Assembly: GCA_029747015.1 (NCBI GenBank)
Contig: JAKOGI010000181.1
Coordinates: forward strand, 894,965-958,964
From: Carnegiea gigantea
Taxonomy: Eukaryota; Streptophyta; Magnoliopsida; Caryophyllales; Cactaceae
Length of the DNA: 64,000 bases
Direction: 5' to 3'
Position 1 is the stretch's first letter; every line of letters starts with the position of its first letter. The notes under the pieces are model-generated. The model searched no databases. It worked only from the letters and a program-made list of their open reading frames with translations, and was not told the origin of the DNA. Both the position numbers and the translations under genes were made by a program. This document shows positions 20,982-33,029 of the stretch, one piece after another.

Positions 20982-22190
20982 GTGCTTACTACTCACAACA
21001 AGATATTAAAAGCCCAAATTATCCAACACGCTAGGTTTTCATCTATACCTCCTTATAGACTTCCTAGCAAACCCGAACCTAACCCTAGTGAGCATTGTAA
21101 TTGTGTCACCTTGAAGGAAGAGGTAGAGGACTTTATTGACCCCGAGGACATACCAATTGAAGAGAGTAGAGAAATAATCATAGTTAAGAGTAAGGATAGA
21201 AATGATGGTGGCAAGGCTGCCACATTCATAGAGAATAAAAGTGTAGAGATCCCCATCATTTTTCCACCTAAGCTTTCTGACCCTGGCAGCTTCTCTATCC
21301 CCTGTATTATGGGAAAGGTGGAAATTGAGTGAGCCTTATGTGATCTAGGTATAAGCATCAGTTTAATGGCTTACTCTTTGTTTCATAAACTTCACTTAGG
21401 GCTATTACAACCCGCACCCTTTTCACTACAGTTAGCAGACGATTCTGAAATGTAACCCATAGGCAAATTGGAAGATGTGCTAGTCAAAATAGGAGATATT
21501 TGGGTATTGAAAGACTTTATCATAGTTGATATGAACGAGACCGATGATGCCTAAATTGTTCTAGGTAGGCCCTTTATGGCTACCGCAGGTTTCCATATTG
21601 ATGTAAGAAGGAGGCGTATACATTTGAAGTATAAGGGTGCTATGCTATGTTCTGGCACATGGAGGAGAAAGTGTTTCTCCTAATTATTCTCTATTGGATG
21701 AATTTTCCCCTTCCCCTGAGATTGACATGGAGGATATCTTGACTTGTCAAGATCCTCCTGATTTGGATTGGGTTTCTACTGAGGACCCTAATCAAAGGTA
21801 TGTTAACGTGGAGTTTACTACTCCTATGCCGCCTAGGATACCCAAGGTTGAGGCCCACGCTACTAATGAGTCTGCTATGAGCGTCTATTGCAAGTTTGCT
21901 TAAGTTGTTCTGTTTGCCCTCTATAAAAGAATTTGATGCAGATTTTGATTTGGGAGTTGAATGAGGTGATAGTAGCCAGTCTGATGGGCTACGTAAGCAG
22001 CTTATCCTGTGCGCTGATAGTGCATTATAGCATCAATTGATGGTGATGAAGGACCTTCAATCAGAGCTTTTGAGATAGTACCTTCAATTGAAGAAATTCA
22101 ATTTTGTGGTTTGTGATAAAAATGATGTCCATATGCTCACTTATCCAAACCAAGTATAGAAGCATGGTCAAGCTCTTGACCTTAAAAGAG
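20982..22190 (+). pseudogene. Element B protease and downstream tail, no RT
   Basis: The protease is recognised from IPCIMGKVEIE at about 21298, a stop where Trp or Arg is expected, then ALCDLGISISLM with the catalytic Asp retained (near 21340) and IVLGRPFMATAGFHID near 21558. The frame then runs into an acidic, Pro-rich tail (EIDMEDILTCQDPPDLDW near 21720) and, with several stops, to the LLGRQPKPF end near 22210. No RT, RNase H or integrase follows. Both the protease end and the post-pol hairpin are present, so the missing pol looks like a family feature or an old clean deletion. Confidence 0.78.
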
Positions 22191-22195
22191 TGCTT

Positions 22196-22213
22196 CTTGG
22201 GAGGCAACCCAAG
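22196..22213 (+). promoter_or_regulatory. Hairpin after the element B coding region
   Basis: CTTGGG and CCCAAG pair around AGGCAA. It is almost the same sequence as in element C (17108-17123), although B has no pol here. Confidence 0.7.
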
Positions 22214-22894
22214 CCTTTTTTCTTTTCTTAGCTTTGATTTTTATTATTTTTTGTAGTTTTTTCATAAAAAAAGGAAAAAAAAAGAGACATAAAAAAAAGA
22301 GACACAAAAAAAATAATGAGAGAGAGGGATAAGAATAGAATAAAGAAAAAAAAGAGACAAAAGAAGAAAAAAAGAAACGTTGGCACCATGGCCAATCAGC
22401 CCAGCACCACAGCCATGTGGTGCCAAGTCGAGAAACCAAAAAGTTTTGTAGTCAACAGACACCATGGTCTACCTGTAGCCACCGCCATAGACCGTGGTGA
22501 ACTGCTACGGGCCGCAGTCAAGGGTTTTGACCGCAGTGACCCTCCATTTTCACCAATCTTCTTCTTCTTCTTTGAATCTTTCTCTCTCTACCTCCCTCTT
22601 TCTCTCTCTAAATCCACCATTACTAAACCTCTACTTCTTCGTCTTTTCTTCTCATATTTACTGCATTTTCACTCAAAATCGTTCCTCTTCACCTAATCCT
22701 TCTCTTTCTTCCATAAATTTCATCTCAATCTTCTTCTTCTTATTTTAAACTCATCTCACCTTCACCCATTCTCCATAACCATCTTCTTCTCTTCCTAACT
22801 CTTCTTCTTTTTACTTAAATTCTTCATTTTTGTTCCTCAAATTTTATTATTTAGGCTTTAGTTTCAATTTTTGTTCTATATTTGCAATAATTGC
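22214..22894 (+). other. Element B inter-ORF spacer with A-rich, palindromic and pyrimidine-rich blocks
   Basis: Positions 22255-22378 are almost pure A/G. Positions 22381-22500 contain inverted repeats: TGGCACC with GGTGCCA, and ACCATGGTCTA with TAGACCGTGGT. Positions 22550-22820 are C/T-rich. Apparent ORFs here are compositional. Two of the inverted repeats share GTGGTGCC-type cores with the LTR hairpin at 9036-9057. Confidence 0.55.
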
Positions 22895-24010
22895 ACCTAC
22901 CAAGAGATAAAGAAGTGTCAAGGAGGTTGGATCATCAAGCTAAGCACCATCCCGACCTCAACGGACCTCCCGAACCTCCACCAATGTACGAGCTCAAGGT
23001 AACATTTCTCATCCTCTTGGTTTAACCGACACCGATCATGTTGCTAGATATAATTGTTTTAATGAAAGCATGATTGTGACAACCCATTATTATGATGAAG
23101 AATTGTTAGCACATTTAGGATTGTTAGATGATATTAGGTGGTTGTTTGCATAGGGAGGTATGGGACATTTCATAGAAATAAAATAGCATACATGCTAGGA
23201 CCTTACCTTAGAGTTCCTGAGTGTACTTCATGTCGAGGTCACTAGAGGGCCTCCATGTCAAGCCTCGTACATTTCATTTATTTGTAAGGACAATTATATG
23301 AGTTAAACTTAGGTTCCGTCAATAGTATATTTAGTTTTTCACCTAGTATGGTTTTATCGAACCGACAAGTCCCCCACGAATTCAACCCAAATACATTTTA
23401 GGGTGAGCTTTCGGGGAATGTTAAGTACAGCACTAGTTCTTCCAAGTGCACACATATTAGGAACCTTTGCGTTTGGGTAGCTCAACGTATGTGAGCTTGC
23501 TGTTTCTTTGCTCGAGATGATAGCCTAAATATCCCGAGATTATCTTAGTTATATTTCTTGTCTTGTATGCTTAACGGTGTCCAACTTGACCCCGGGTCAT
23601 TTTTGGATAGGCAATTGTATAGTGCTACTGTTAGCACTAAGGGTCGGATAGTCATATATGGTATTGTGACAACTATTGCTAGATTTTTGGGTATTGAGCC
23701 CAACACTGAGGATAGAGTCTCTGGGTCCGAGCAACTTGATCAAGCCGCCTTTGAGATTATGAACTTTTGTGAAGTAGGAGCTGGGAATTTGTGCTGGATT
23801 TACTCTGGGGATCGGCTTTTGCTGCTTCCCAATGTTGATCGAACTATCTTACTTCACCGGGCTAACCTTTATTGGGTACCTGGCGATGCCCAGGTTATTC
23901 ATCTTGCACCCCCTCCACCCCCTTATTCTAGTCAAGCTGGATCTAGCTCTTTCTCTCAACCAACCCCTACTGCTTATGCCAACCTGCAAGCCACCCTTAG
24001 CTCCATTTAG
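22895..24010 (+). pseudogene. Athila-type env-like ORF of element B (decayed)
   Basis: Athila elements carry an ORF in the env position whose product is of unknown function. Here the first part shows TDTDHVARYNCFNESMIVTT near 23027 and YYDEELLAHLGLLDDIRWLF near 23090. A middle part is scrambled by stops, and an open 150-codon frame (23558-24010) contains KGRIVIYGIVTTIARFLGIE near 23640. The acidic YDEE...LGL...D block and the KGRIVIGGLVT-type block are what I recognise as Athila. Membrane segments cannot be judged because of the decay. The original start is uncertain. Confidence 0.75.
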
Positions 24011-25945
24011 GAGGAGCAAGTATCCCTTTGAGCATATGTTGCTTCTGAGAACGCCACTCTTCGTGGTTTTGTCTAGGAGCGCCACGACGAGCTTCGCGGG
24101 ATGCTTGCTACCCATACTCAATACTTCCAAGATTATAGGGCTTCTTCAGAGACCTAGCAAGATTGGCATATCTCTTATGGCCAACCACCCTATCCTCCTC
24201 CCCCAACTCCTTTCTGATTGCTTTTTGCTACCCCCCATCCCTTTTGCTACTATGTTCACACGTTGAGGATAATGTGTTATTCAAGCATGGGGGACTTAGT
24301 CACTATATTTGGCGTCTGATGCCTGATTTGGTTAGGTGTGCTTGTATATTGCATATATTATTTGGTCTAGTTTTTGGAGTTTCATTGTAGGTTTGAATCT
24401 CATTTGGTTAGAAGCATTTCAGAAGTACATTTAGGTTCCTTTTCATTTTGGATTGTATTGTAGTTTTTTTTAGTTTCTTTTTACAGTTTTTGCATTTTCC
24501 TTTGCATTGTTATTAGGAGCATACATACAAAAAAAACAACAAAAAAATAACCAAAAAAGAGATAAAAAAAGAAAAAAAGAAAAAAATCCTCCGATGATGA
24601 TCTTTGCAGACTAGGTAGACTTCTTTGGTTTAGTTTGATCCTTTATTTACCCAATTGTGCATAAAAATGTTTAAGAATGAGTTTGTAAAAATAAGCTCCA
24701 TGTTTTGACCATATGTTGAGTGTGATTTGATTACCCCATGACTCTTTACATGAAGTTTAGCATGTGTTTACTAATGAGCTAGTTATAACTTTGGTAAATG
24801 TCCTGTAAGGCTTTGAGCTTTTAAAGACTAATTTATCAAATATCGTCTAATAATTCTTTCATTTGCAACTCTTTCTTGACATCTTTTCTCTAGAACTTGC
24901 TTTGATTGTCATTCAAGATCACATTTCGCATATGCATTTAGGCAATATGATTGAGGCATTCTTTGACTTGTTAAACCCAACGACCAAATAGCCACCTTTG
25001 TTACGTATTATATCCCTTACTAGCCCCTTTGAGCTTATATCCACTTTTATTGATTTGAACCTCCTACTATAGCATATGGCCAAATGATTATCTACCCCTT
25101 AAGCCAAGACTAGAGGAGCATTTTATTCTTTTGCATCGAGTTTAATTGGAACTAGTAAGGTGTATTGAGATCTTTTTAGTGGATTTGGTTGTTTGGTGAA
25201 GGGATGTGTGATCTTGTTTGATAAAAGGAAATCCTTTGTCTTGTTGTACAAAGTTTTGAGAAGAATTGAGATTCAAAGTTTGGTGCGGATTTCCCTTGGC
25301 TAACTCTTCTGAAAAAAGAAACAAGAAAAAAAAAGAGAATAATAAAAAGAGTGTTAGCCTTGTTGGGATTGTAAAATATTTATAGCTTTCAATTCTTTAT
25401 CTCTTCAATTGGAGATGTATTTTGTCGATGAATTGTATTGGTCTATGAAGGATGTTGTATGATGCATTGGAAACATTTAGCTCTTAGTCCATGGCTTCTA
25501 ACTCCACATTTTCAAAACATTTGTTCCCCTGTTACCTTTACCTATGGCTTCATTACAACCTTATGAAAGTCCTCATGATTATCTAGTGTATTTACATGTT
25601 AGTGATGGCAAATTAGAGAGTCTTGTCAAGCTTACCGTAGATTTCAATCTATGGAATGAGAATTGAGGGAATCTTTATATATTTTTAAACACATGAGTGA
25701 TGAATGCCATATGACTATAGTAAGGTCCTACTGGTGTTGCTAGCTCCATTTGTTTCATATGTTAAATAATTGTATTTAATGATTTGGGGGGATTGATTGA
25801 AATTTGACATTGTGGTGTATCAAAGGGTTTCAAAAATTTAATTCTCTAGTTTGTTTGCTAAATGATTTTTGCATTTTTTTGGTCTGACTTTGGATCAGCT
25901 TTGCCATTGAAATACTACCAATGTCTATCCTGAGGAGGTTTAGCA
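24011..25945 (+). other. Element B 3' spacer
   Basis: No supported gene. After the env-like ORF come a hairpin with G-rich run (24259-24292), an A-rich block (24520-24590), and another A/G block (25310-25355). The remainder is AT-rich with no visible homology to coding sequence. Confidence 0.5.
24259..24276 (+). promoter_or_regulatory. AGGA-loop hairpin of element B
   Basis: In RNA, CACGUUG and UAAUGUG pair over seven positions around AGGA, two of them G-U wobbles. CATGGGGGA follows about 10 nt later. The sequence differs from the element C hairpin but the fold, loop and G-rich follow-up are the same. Confidence 0.6.
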
Positions 25946-25984
25946 TTGCTGAGGGACAAGCAACAGTTTAAGTATGGGGGAGTT
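25946..25984 (+). promoter_or_regulatory. Hairpin and polypurine tract before the element B 3' LTR
   Basis: TTGCT and AGCAA enclose GAGGGACA (25946-25963), a relative of the pre-LTR hairpin in the arrays. AGTATGGGGGAGT follows, directly before the LTR. Confidence 0.65.
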
Positions 25985-27236
25985 TGATCAGTGCTTATCG
26001 TATATATCATTTTAGGGTCATTTTGCTACTTTTTTTAGGAGAATTATGTGCTTTAAGTTACCATTTATACTCCTATTCTCGTTTTACGCTTGGGTATGGT
26101 TCTTTTGTGTTTTTTTTCAAGAATTTGGATCATTTTGACACAACATTTAACCATCATTTGAGTGTATTTTGACCCACCATGGATGCCCATGAGATGGTAT
26201 GCCCGTGGAGCAAGAAAAGAGCAGAAAATTTGGTTCTAGCCAAGACCACGGTCTGCCCGTGGTGCCTGCCACTGACCATGGTATACTGGTAATTGTGGCC
26301 TCTTCGTTTTCCTTCGACTGTGTGGATGAAAATGCTCATGTTGTTCTTTATGAACTCATCCCTCAGTAGCAAAAAAAAGAACAAGCATATCATAGATAGT
26401 CATTTTCCTTCCCAAAATTTTACTTTTTGTAGTTAGGATTTTAGTTTGATTTTTGTGTAAGTGAGAAATCTTAAGTGAGGAGTTCAATTTTGTTAGCGGT
26501 TTGAAGATTTTGTTGAAGGCTATCATTATCAAGCCTTTCCCTCTTAGATTTCGTTGAATCATTGGTTAGTTGTTTAATTTTTAATCATGAGTGAGTAGTT
26601 TATCTTGTCCATGGATTTGTTTGTTAATGGAAGTATAGTTGGATCATGTTAAATTTAATGGAATTGTGCTTTTGTTACATGATCGATTTGATTTCATTTT
26701 ATCAAGTGATTGTCATGTTGTGATGGATTTTGGCCAAATTTTACTTGCACCCTTAAAATAATTAAATGAAGAACTGAAAGGTAAAATTTGATTGTTAGAC
26801 TGCTTGATAAGACCTAATATAGTGATGACTCGAAAGAGAGATTTGCATGTTGGGAGGATAAGAAAGTAATCAAAAATATTGAACTTATATTAAAACAAAT
26901 TAGTTTGAAAGAACGACTTTTACTTAGTTTAGGCAATTTGGTTGATTTCGAATGAACATACTAAATTCCAGATAGATTGCAATTTCTCGAAATTATCCAG
27001 TTAGAGAAAAGCACTTATTAATCATATTGATCCAATGCCTTTCTTAACTAAATAAATAGCTAGGCCTTTGTCCTTGATTGAAATTTAGAGTCAGTTGATG
27101 AGAAGTTATCAAATCAAAACCCTTGATTAAGTAATTGCTTAGCATTTTTTGATAGAAAGGACTCAATAGATTACTTTAGCCCCTAAAGATGATATTGTAT
27201 CTATACTACGTCACCTGTGCACTTGCGGACGTGTTA
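25985..27236 (+). repeat. Element B 3' LTR (1252 bp)
   Basis: It begins TGATCAGTGC and ends ACGTGTTA; the final CA of the 5' copy has become TA. It is uninterrupted and therefore shows the state of the 5' LTR before element C inserted. It is followed by GCTAC, the target duplication, and then GRP coding sequence. Confidence 0.87.
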
Positions 27237-27241
27237 GCTAC

Positions 27242-27416
27242 CAGGCCTACCACCATAACTGCCATCTCCATACTCTTGAGTGTTTATAAGATCCTTCCCC
27301 TCTTTCGCTTTTATAATGGAGGAGTCAGCTAACTCACGAGCCAAGGCATGAGAAGAAATAACTAGAGTAATAAAGAATAGAAGATCAAGGAGGAGAAATG
27401 CTTTTGGCAAGGACAT
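27242..27416 (-). pseudogene. Glycine-rich secreted protein, N-terminal part (split gene)
   Basis: Read on the - strand from the ATG at 27416-27414, this encodes a classic signal peptide: short polar start, hydrophobic LLLDLLFFITLVI core, then SSHALARELA as a likely cleavage area. The mature start is charged and leads into YGDGSYGGRPG, the beginning of the glycine-rich region. The reading frame joins in phase with 8764 once element B and one target copy are removed. This MSxKAFL...ARELA organisation is typical of plant secreted GRPs, including nodulin-like GRPs. No stop is present in this part; the damage lies in the C-terminal part and in the loss of continuity. Confidence 0.85.
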
Positions 27417-27520
27417 CTCTAAGTAGCTTCTTAGGAGGTGATGAAATGTTCTTCTCGTTAGAGTGGAGGATTTTAGAAAGCGCAGATGATTTCTGCTATG
27501 GGTTGCAGGTTAAGAAGGGC
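27417..27520 (-). other. GRP 5' leader, copy A
   Basis: This is the untranslated leader just upstream of the GRP ATG, ending at array 1. It matches 48542-48582 joined to 58143-58211 along its length, with roughly one difference in eight. Copy A has lost its promoter, because array 1 begins where the leader would continue. Confidence 0.8.
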
Positions 27521-29496
27521 TGTTCGTGCCAAAAATATGTTATTTTTACAATACTTTTATACCCATTTTATGCTCATAATAATTGTTATTTTTAGATTTT
27601 TATTTGATTTGATTTGATTTTGTAGGTATTGAATAATTATGAAAAAAATGCGAGAAAAAGATGAAAAAATGCTGGAAATGAAGAATCAAGCCAAGTTGAT
27701 TCAAGCCCAACCTATTTCATCCATCAACGTAATGAAAAAAATAAAATAAAACGTAAATAATTCTACCCATTTTCACCACCCCACGTACATGTTACGTGCG
27801 CTCCCAAACCCCCCCTTCATTTCTCCTTCTCTCTCTTCTCGAGTACCCAGAAAACTTAAAATTCCCCCCTTCTTCTCATCCATCTTCATCCCCCTTTATC
27901 TCCATCTCTCTAGCTCATCTCTCTCTCTCTAAACCTCCAATGTCTTCCACCATCTTCATCCCTATCCACCACTCCAAACGCCAGCAGATCACCACCAGCA
28001 CAGCATGCCAGCACGACGTCGTCTCCACCATACACGACATCTATGAATCAAGGGTTGAGATCAAAGAGGGCTCGAGTATAATTCGAAGATTTCAACTCCA
28101 GAGCTAGGCTTAGAGTTTTTGGGAATCAAGTTTAGCCTTAGATTTTAGATTTTTTATTTTTAATTCCAGTCATTGGTAATTTAGGGTTCTTATTTCGTTC
28201 ATCCCTTTCGATTTTTAGACTCAACTTCAGCCTTCGAATTCATGTAAATTGGTTTGATTTCGTCAATTCCGAGTTGTATTTGCAAGGTTTAGTTATTTTA
28301 GGCTTTGAAAATTATGAAATTAGTTCAACTTGGAAGTAGATTATCTACTCATGATTTGATCTTTCTAGGTTCGATTGCTATTCGTTCTTATCTTCGTCCC
28401 TGTTTTGCCCTGAGTTCAATGCGTGTTTATGGTAATTCCATAATTTTTGGTGGCAATCAAAGCTTATCTATGGTGGAGTAGCATTCTTGGCCTTGTCCTG
28501 TTAAAGGTCAAGAGGTTGGGTTTGATTTCTGAGCTCCATCTCTTGGGAAGTTCTAAGTTAAATGCTACTAAAAAAAATCCAGAAATTCCCCTCCCCTATT
28601 TCTCTTATTTGGTTTCTGATGAGTGTTTAATATGTTATCACTGGATGCTGTAAGCTCTAATTTAGTTTTTTGGCTTGTCTCTGTTCATTTATTTCATTAT
28701 TTGGTAGCTCTCATTTGGTTGCATAGTGATGGGAATGAATCGGTTGTGTAGTATAGAAAGCCCCTAATTTCCCCTCTCCCTTGTGCTACTAGCTCTGTTT
28801 GGTGATCTTGTTCCTTTTTTTTTTTTACTCTCCTACTTTGATCTATTCTATTTCCTATCCTTGAGGTTCGTACCCAGATCTAGGTTTATGGTCCTATTAT
28901 TATTTTGGTTCTGTCGCCATGTCCTCGAATCCTTGATATGAGCTGGGGTTGGATTTCGTTTTAATGAAATGAACTAATATGAGTTTGGGTGTTGATTTCT
29001 GTTTCGTCTTTATCGTGTTTATTGTTGGTAAGTATCTTCCTTTCTAATAACTTCAATTCTAAATTGGGTAAATTGAGTCTTACTGCCTTGCGTGGGTTTG
29101 CTTTTACTAGATGACAAAGTTAGGCAGGGTGGGCTTTGTGCTTCTAGTAGTTTATAAATGTAATTAGTTACTAGCTAACATTGGTGGTAGTTGAATGTTG
29201 GTCTTTTCGTTAATTAATTTATGGCAGTAGTAGCTTTCCTCTTTGTTTTTGTTTTCTTCAATTTGAGTTTTATTAATTCGCTGTAGCTTCTAATGGATAG
29301 TTCACATGTTTGTAGTTAATTTCTAGGTCCTAATCTTTTATTTTATTTGGCTTGGCGAATTTGTTAATGTTAATATGTTAGATTATTATTTAAGTGATCT
29401 AATTTAAGACCCTACCCCTATGGAGTCGACCCTCAAGTACTACAACGACAGTTGTATACTTGTGGCACTTCATTTTTCATTCCAAATTATCTTACG
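27521..29496 (+). repeat. Array 1 LTR 1 (1976 bp)
   Basis: It begins TGTTCGTGCC and ends ATTATCTTACG; LTR 2 ends CCTACA, so the final base here is probably mutated. Short ORFs within it, for example 28447-28653, recur in all three LTR copies and are not genes. Confidence 0.88.
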
Positions 29497-30207
29497 AGTT
29501 TTTGGCGCCGCTGTCGGAGACGACGGCATAAGATTAGGTCGTATTTTTTTTTCCGTAGCTACTTTAATATTAGGTTGCTTTATTATGTTATTAAGTTGTG
29601 GCTTGATTTCGTGCATTTCTTGAGTTTTCAAAAATCCAAAAAAATTGGAAAAACCTAAAATTGGAAAATATTAGACAAACTTGAAAACCATCAAAAAAAA
29701 TTGAAGAATTTAAAAAACCTCAAAAACAAGGTGGAAAGTTTATGTTTCTCTTAGTTTGAGCACTTTTCTTTTTCTTAGTTTCATTTTTATTAGTTGCTTA
29801 TGCTTTGACTTACTTTGTTTATTTGTTACTAGTGATTTATTTACTTCATTTCTTGAAAATCCAAAAACCCATACAAATTTAGAAAACTTGGGGCTTCAAA
29901 AAAAGTTTGATTGAAAAATTCTAAAAACAAATGACTTAGAATTGATTTATGGCTTTAGTTGCTTTATGTTGTTGTTTTGTAGTTTTAGAATTGAGTTAGT
30001 AATTTGAATTTGGTTTTTGTTGAAATTCGTCTCTTCTTCATTTTGGGATTGATTAACTTTTTGATTTGGCTGGCTTCTGTTTGTAAATTGTCTTTAGGGT
30101 TGAGTAACATTTTGATTTGATTTTGTGCCTAAGAAAAAGGAAACAAATTAGAAAATTCAAAGATCCAAAAAAAAAGAAGGAGAAAAAAACCAAAAATAGG
30201 ACCTTTT
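29497..30207 (+). other. Array 1 copy 1 leader with primer-binding site
   Basis: The primer site TGGCGCCGCTGTCGGAGA (29503-29520) is a mutated tRNA-Asp complement. The remaining ~690 bp are A-rich with repeated CCAAAAA and GGAAAAA blocks (29630-29730, 29860-29920, 30130-30200) and do not encode protein. Confidence 0.7.
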
Positions 30208-32150
30208 GTGAAGGTGGGGGTTTATATGACTAGTTGGGCTAGAGATCCTGAAAATCAAAGACTCGTTAGGAGTGAGCCCAACCCTGACTTAGAATCCAAA
30301 GTTGAACATAAGCTTGAGTTAGGGAATATGGCACAAGAAAGAACTTCGAGTGATATTTTCTATCCTCCTAGGACTGTTTTGTCATCATACTTTGTTATGC
30401 CTAATCTTGAACCAAATGTGACCTTCGAATTAAAACCCCATTATACTCAAGTGCTCCCTAAATTTATAGCCTTAGGGGATGCTTATTTATTTTTGAGGGA
30501 ATTCAAATAAGTTTGTTCTATGATGCATTCCCCTAATATTCCTGTTGATGTTGTACGAATGAAATTGATTCCTTTTGCTTTAAAAGATTCTGCTAAACGT
30601 TGGATGTATGGCTTGGCTGTTAATTCTGTTCCTTCTTGGAATGATTTTGTAGGATTGTTCTTAAGAAAATATTTCCTTAATGCCAAGACTGTTAAGCTGA
30701 GGAATGAAATCAACCTTATTTGTGCAACTTGATAAGGAATGATTTTGGAAATATTTTAATAGGTTCAAAACTTTGTTGGCCCAATGCCCCCATCATGGTT
30801 TAGACCAAGCACGCTTGTGCCAGATTGTATATGAAGGACTTGACTAATAGACTAGGACCATAGTACAGTTCATGTATCAGGGTGGCTTTCTTTCTAAGAA
30901 CACCACAGCTGCTTGGGAGTTTTTAGAGGACTTGGCTGAGAAAACCATATAGTGGCAAACCCCTCATGATAACAGCTTGAGTTCTGAGATTGCAAGGGGT
31001 TGGTTGCATTATGTCTCTGATGTAAGTCACATAGAGTCATGTTGAAGGGATTATCTCCCCAGATGTCCCAGTTATCTCAGACATCTATAGTGTCTTGTTC
31101 TCATTGCCAGGCCCAAGATCATTCTTTGAATGCTTGTCCTTATTTTGCTCATCAGTTAGCAACTGAACAAGAGCAAGTGAGTATGGCCTACCAGAGGCCT
31201 AAGAATGACCCCTTCTCCCCTTATTACAACCCAGGTTAGAGAAGTCACCCTAACTTTTCGTGGAATAGTGGACCAAATGCTACAGTTCCTTACTCTCAAC
31301 CTGGGATGTTTCCGGGAAACAACTCCAACCTATTTCTCATCCTTCAAATTTCTTTCAGAGACCGGCTTTTTCAGGTGTACCTAATACACCTAGACCTCCA
31401 TCTGTCATAGCTCAAGCTCTACCTCCTCCTGGTTATACTGATATTGATAAATTGGAAAGGAGAATCAATAACAATGCGGAGGGAATGATTAATGCTAACA
31501 TGGAAAGAATGATGAGAATGATGACTGAACAGTTTTCCCAGTTGGCATCATCTTCTAGGGAACTAAGTACTTTTTCGAGTCAATCTGAGGTGAACCCTAA
31601 GGGTCACACCTCCCCTTCTTCTGGTAACCCTAGTGAGCCTGTGAGGAAAGTGATTGTGGTTATATCTCTCCGTTCTGATCGAGAGATTGATAACCAAGTG
31701 AGAAATCCTAATAAGCCTTGCAGGTATCCTCAATAATTCTTACAAAATTCATCGTCCTCTTCTCCTCCAGATATTGGTTCATCCAGTCAGTCAGGGGATG
31801 CTACTGACAGTGTCCCCAATGCTTCAGATTGTCCTTCCCCTCCTGAGTCACCTTCTAAGAAAGAGGAGCTCAAAGAGAAAGACTCCTCTGACTTGGCAAA
31901 TTCTTCACCTTCTAAGGATTCTTCCTTCCCTTCTTCTCCTGAGAAAATCCAGATGCCTTTACCTCCTTTTCCTCATAGACTAAAGAAGATAGATCAAGAT
32001 CATATTGAGAAGATGAAAGAGGCCTTCTCTCAAGTAAAGATCAGCATTCCCTTGCTCGATACTATTCACCAGATGCCTCCATATGCTAGAATCTTAAAGG
32101 AGTTATGTACGACCAAGAGAGCAACTGGTGTACCATAAGGCTTTCTTGAC
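30208..32150 (+). pseudogene. Array 1 copy 1 gag
   Basis: Gag capsid and nucleocapsid. The N-terminal part includes MAQERTSSDIFYPPRTVL near 30330 and FELKPHYTQVLPKF near 30425. The capsid core has MKLIPFALKDSAKRWMYGL near 30560 and FLRKYF near 30658. The CX2CX4HX4C zinc knuckle CSHCQAQDHSLNAC is intact near 31099. A Pro/Ser-rich tail and the SKKEELKEKDSSDLA region (31850-31900) lead to the protease. Stops near 30508, 30730, 30849 and 31238 and several frame changes break it. Confidence 0.87.
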
Positions 32151-32927
32151 CTCTTGTGCTAGTTCTGCCCTTTCTCAGATCCCAGTGAACTATAAGGACC
32201 CCAGTTGCCCTACTGTGTCTATAGTCATAGGGGGCAACTTATTCACAGAGCATTGCTTGATCTAGGGGCTAGTGTTAACTAGATATCCTTTACTGAGTAT
32301 GAGAGGCTAGAGTTAGGTAAGCTGAAACCTACCAAGATGGTCATTCAACTAGCTGATAGATCAATTAGGATGCCCAGGAGGGTAGTTGAGGATGTACTGA
32401 TTAGAGTAGGTGAATTCATTTACCCAGTGTACTTTATTGTGATTGAAACTGAGAAGGTGTCCAACTTAGCTAGTCAAGTTCCTCTGATTATAGGGCATCC
32501 TTTCTTGGCCACTATTAATGCCCTTATTAATTGCAGTAATGGTATAATGAGACTGTCTTTTTGTAACGTGACTGTAGAATTGAACATCTTTAACATGCAA
32601 AGATAGCCTTCTGGATTTGATGATATGAAATTTTCTACTCTTAACAGGGTAGGGGATTCTATACTCGATGATGCTTTTGATGATGTATTTGCTACAGGGT
32701 ATGAGTCATTTCTTATAGACGATGAGCCTGAATATGATGTGTTTGAATTTGATGACTTGTGCTATATTGCTGATTGTTTGCTCACTGTTGTTTCTAAATC
32801 TGCTTCTGAATCTTTTTCCCCTGTTGCTCTTGAACTGAAACCCCTTCCTCACTCTCTTAGGTGTGCATTTCTAGGACCCGATGAAACCTTACCTGTTATA
32901 ATTGCTTTTGATCTAGACCGAGACTAA
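32151..32927 (+). pseudogene. Array 1 copy 1 protease and linker
   Basis: The active-site motif DLGAS is preserved at 32259-32273, but a TAG follows within about ten bases. MVIQLADRSIRMPRRVVEDV is near 32337 and VPLIIGHPFLATINALINC near 32480. An acidic linker (DSILDDAFDDVFATGYESF, near 32655) leads to RT. The frame changes near 32130-32240. Confidence 0.85.
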
Positions 32928-33029
32928 GAGGACAAACGGATTACTTTACTTAGGGAGAACAAGGAAGCTCTAGGATGGACTTTAGGGAATATCAACGGTA
33001 TTAATCCTTCTATTGCGCAACATAGAATT

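Larger units (their letters stand above)
8770..27236 (+). mobile_element. Element B: Athila-like gypsy element without pol, inserted in the GRP gene
   Basis: B is flanked by GCCAC (8765-8769) and GCTAC (27237-27241), a 5-bp target duplication with one change. It consists of a 5' LTR (8770-9433 plus 18974-19562, split by element C), primer site, gag, protease, an env-like ORF, polypurine tract and 3' LTR. RT, RNase H and integrase are absent, so it would have needed enzymes from a relative. Without C it is about 8.9 kb. Numerous stops make it inactive. The insertion cut the GRP coding region just after codon 60. Confidence 0.88.

Noticed and set aside
22316..22748. ORFs of 84-126 codons in the element B inter-ORF spacer
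   Set aside because: They span A/G-rich and C/T-rich blocks, giving Lys/Arg then Ser/Leu/Phe runs, and have no family features.
28447..28653. Repeated 68-76 codon ORF in the array 1 LTRs (also 37953-38183 and 47511-47741)
   Set aside because: It recurs because the LTR recurs. It has no recognisable domain and lies in non-coding LTR sequence; recurrence alone is not evidence of coding.
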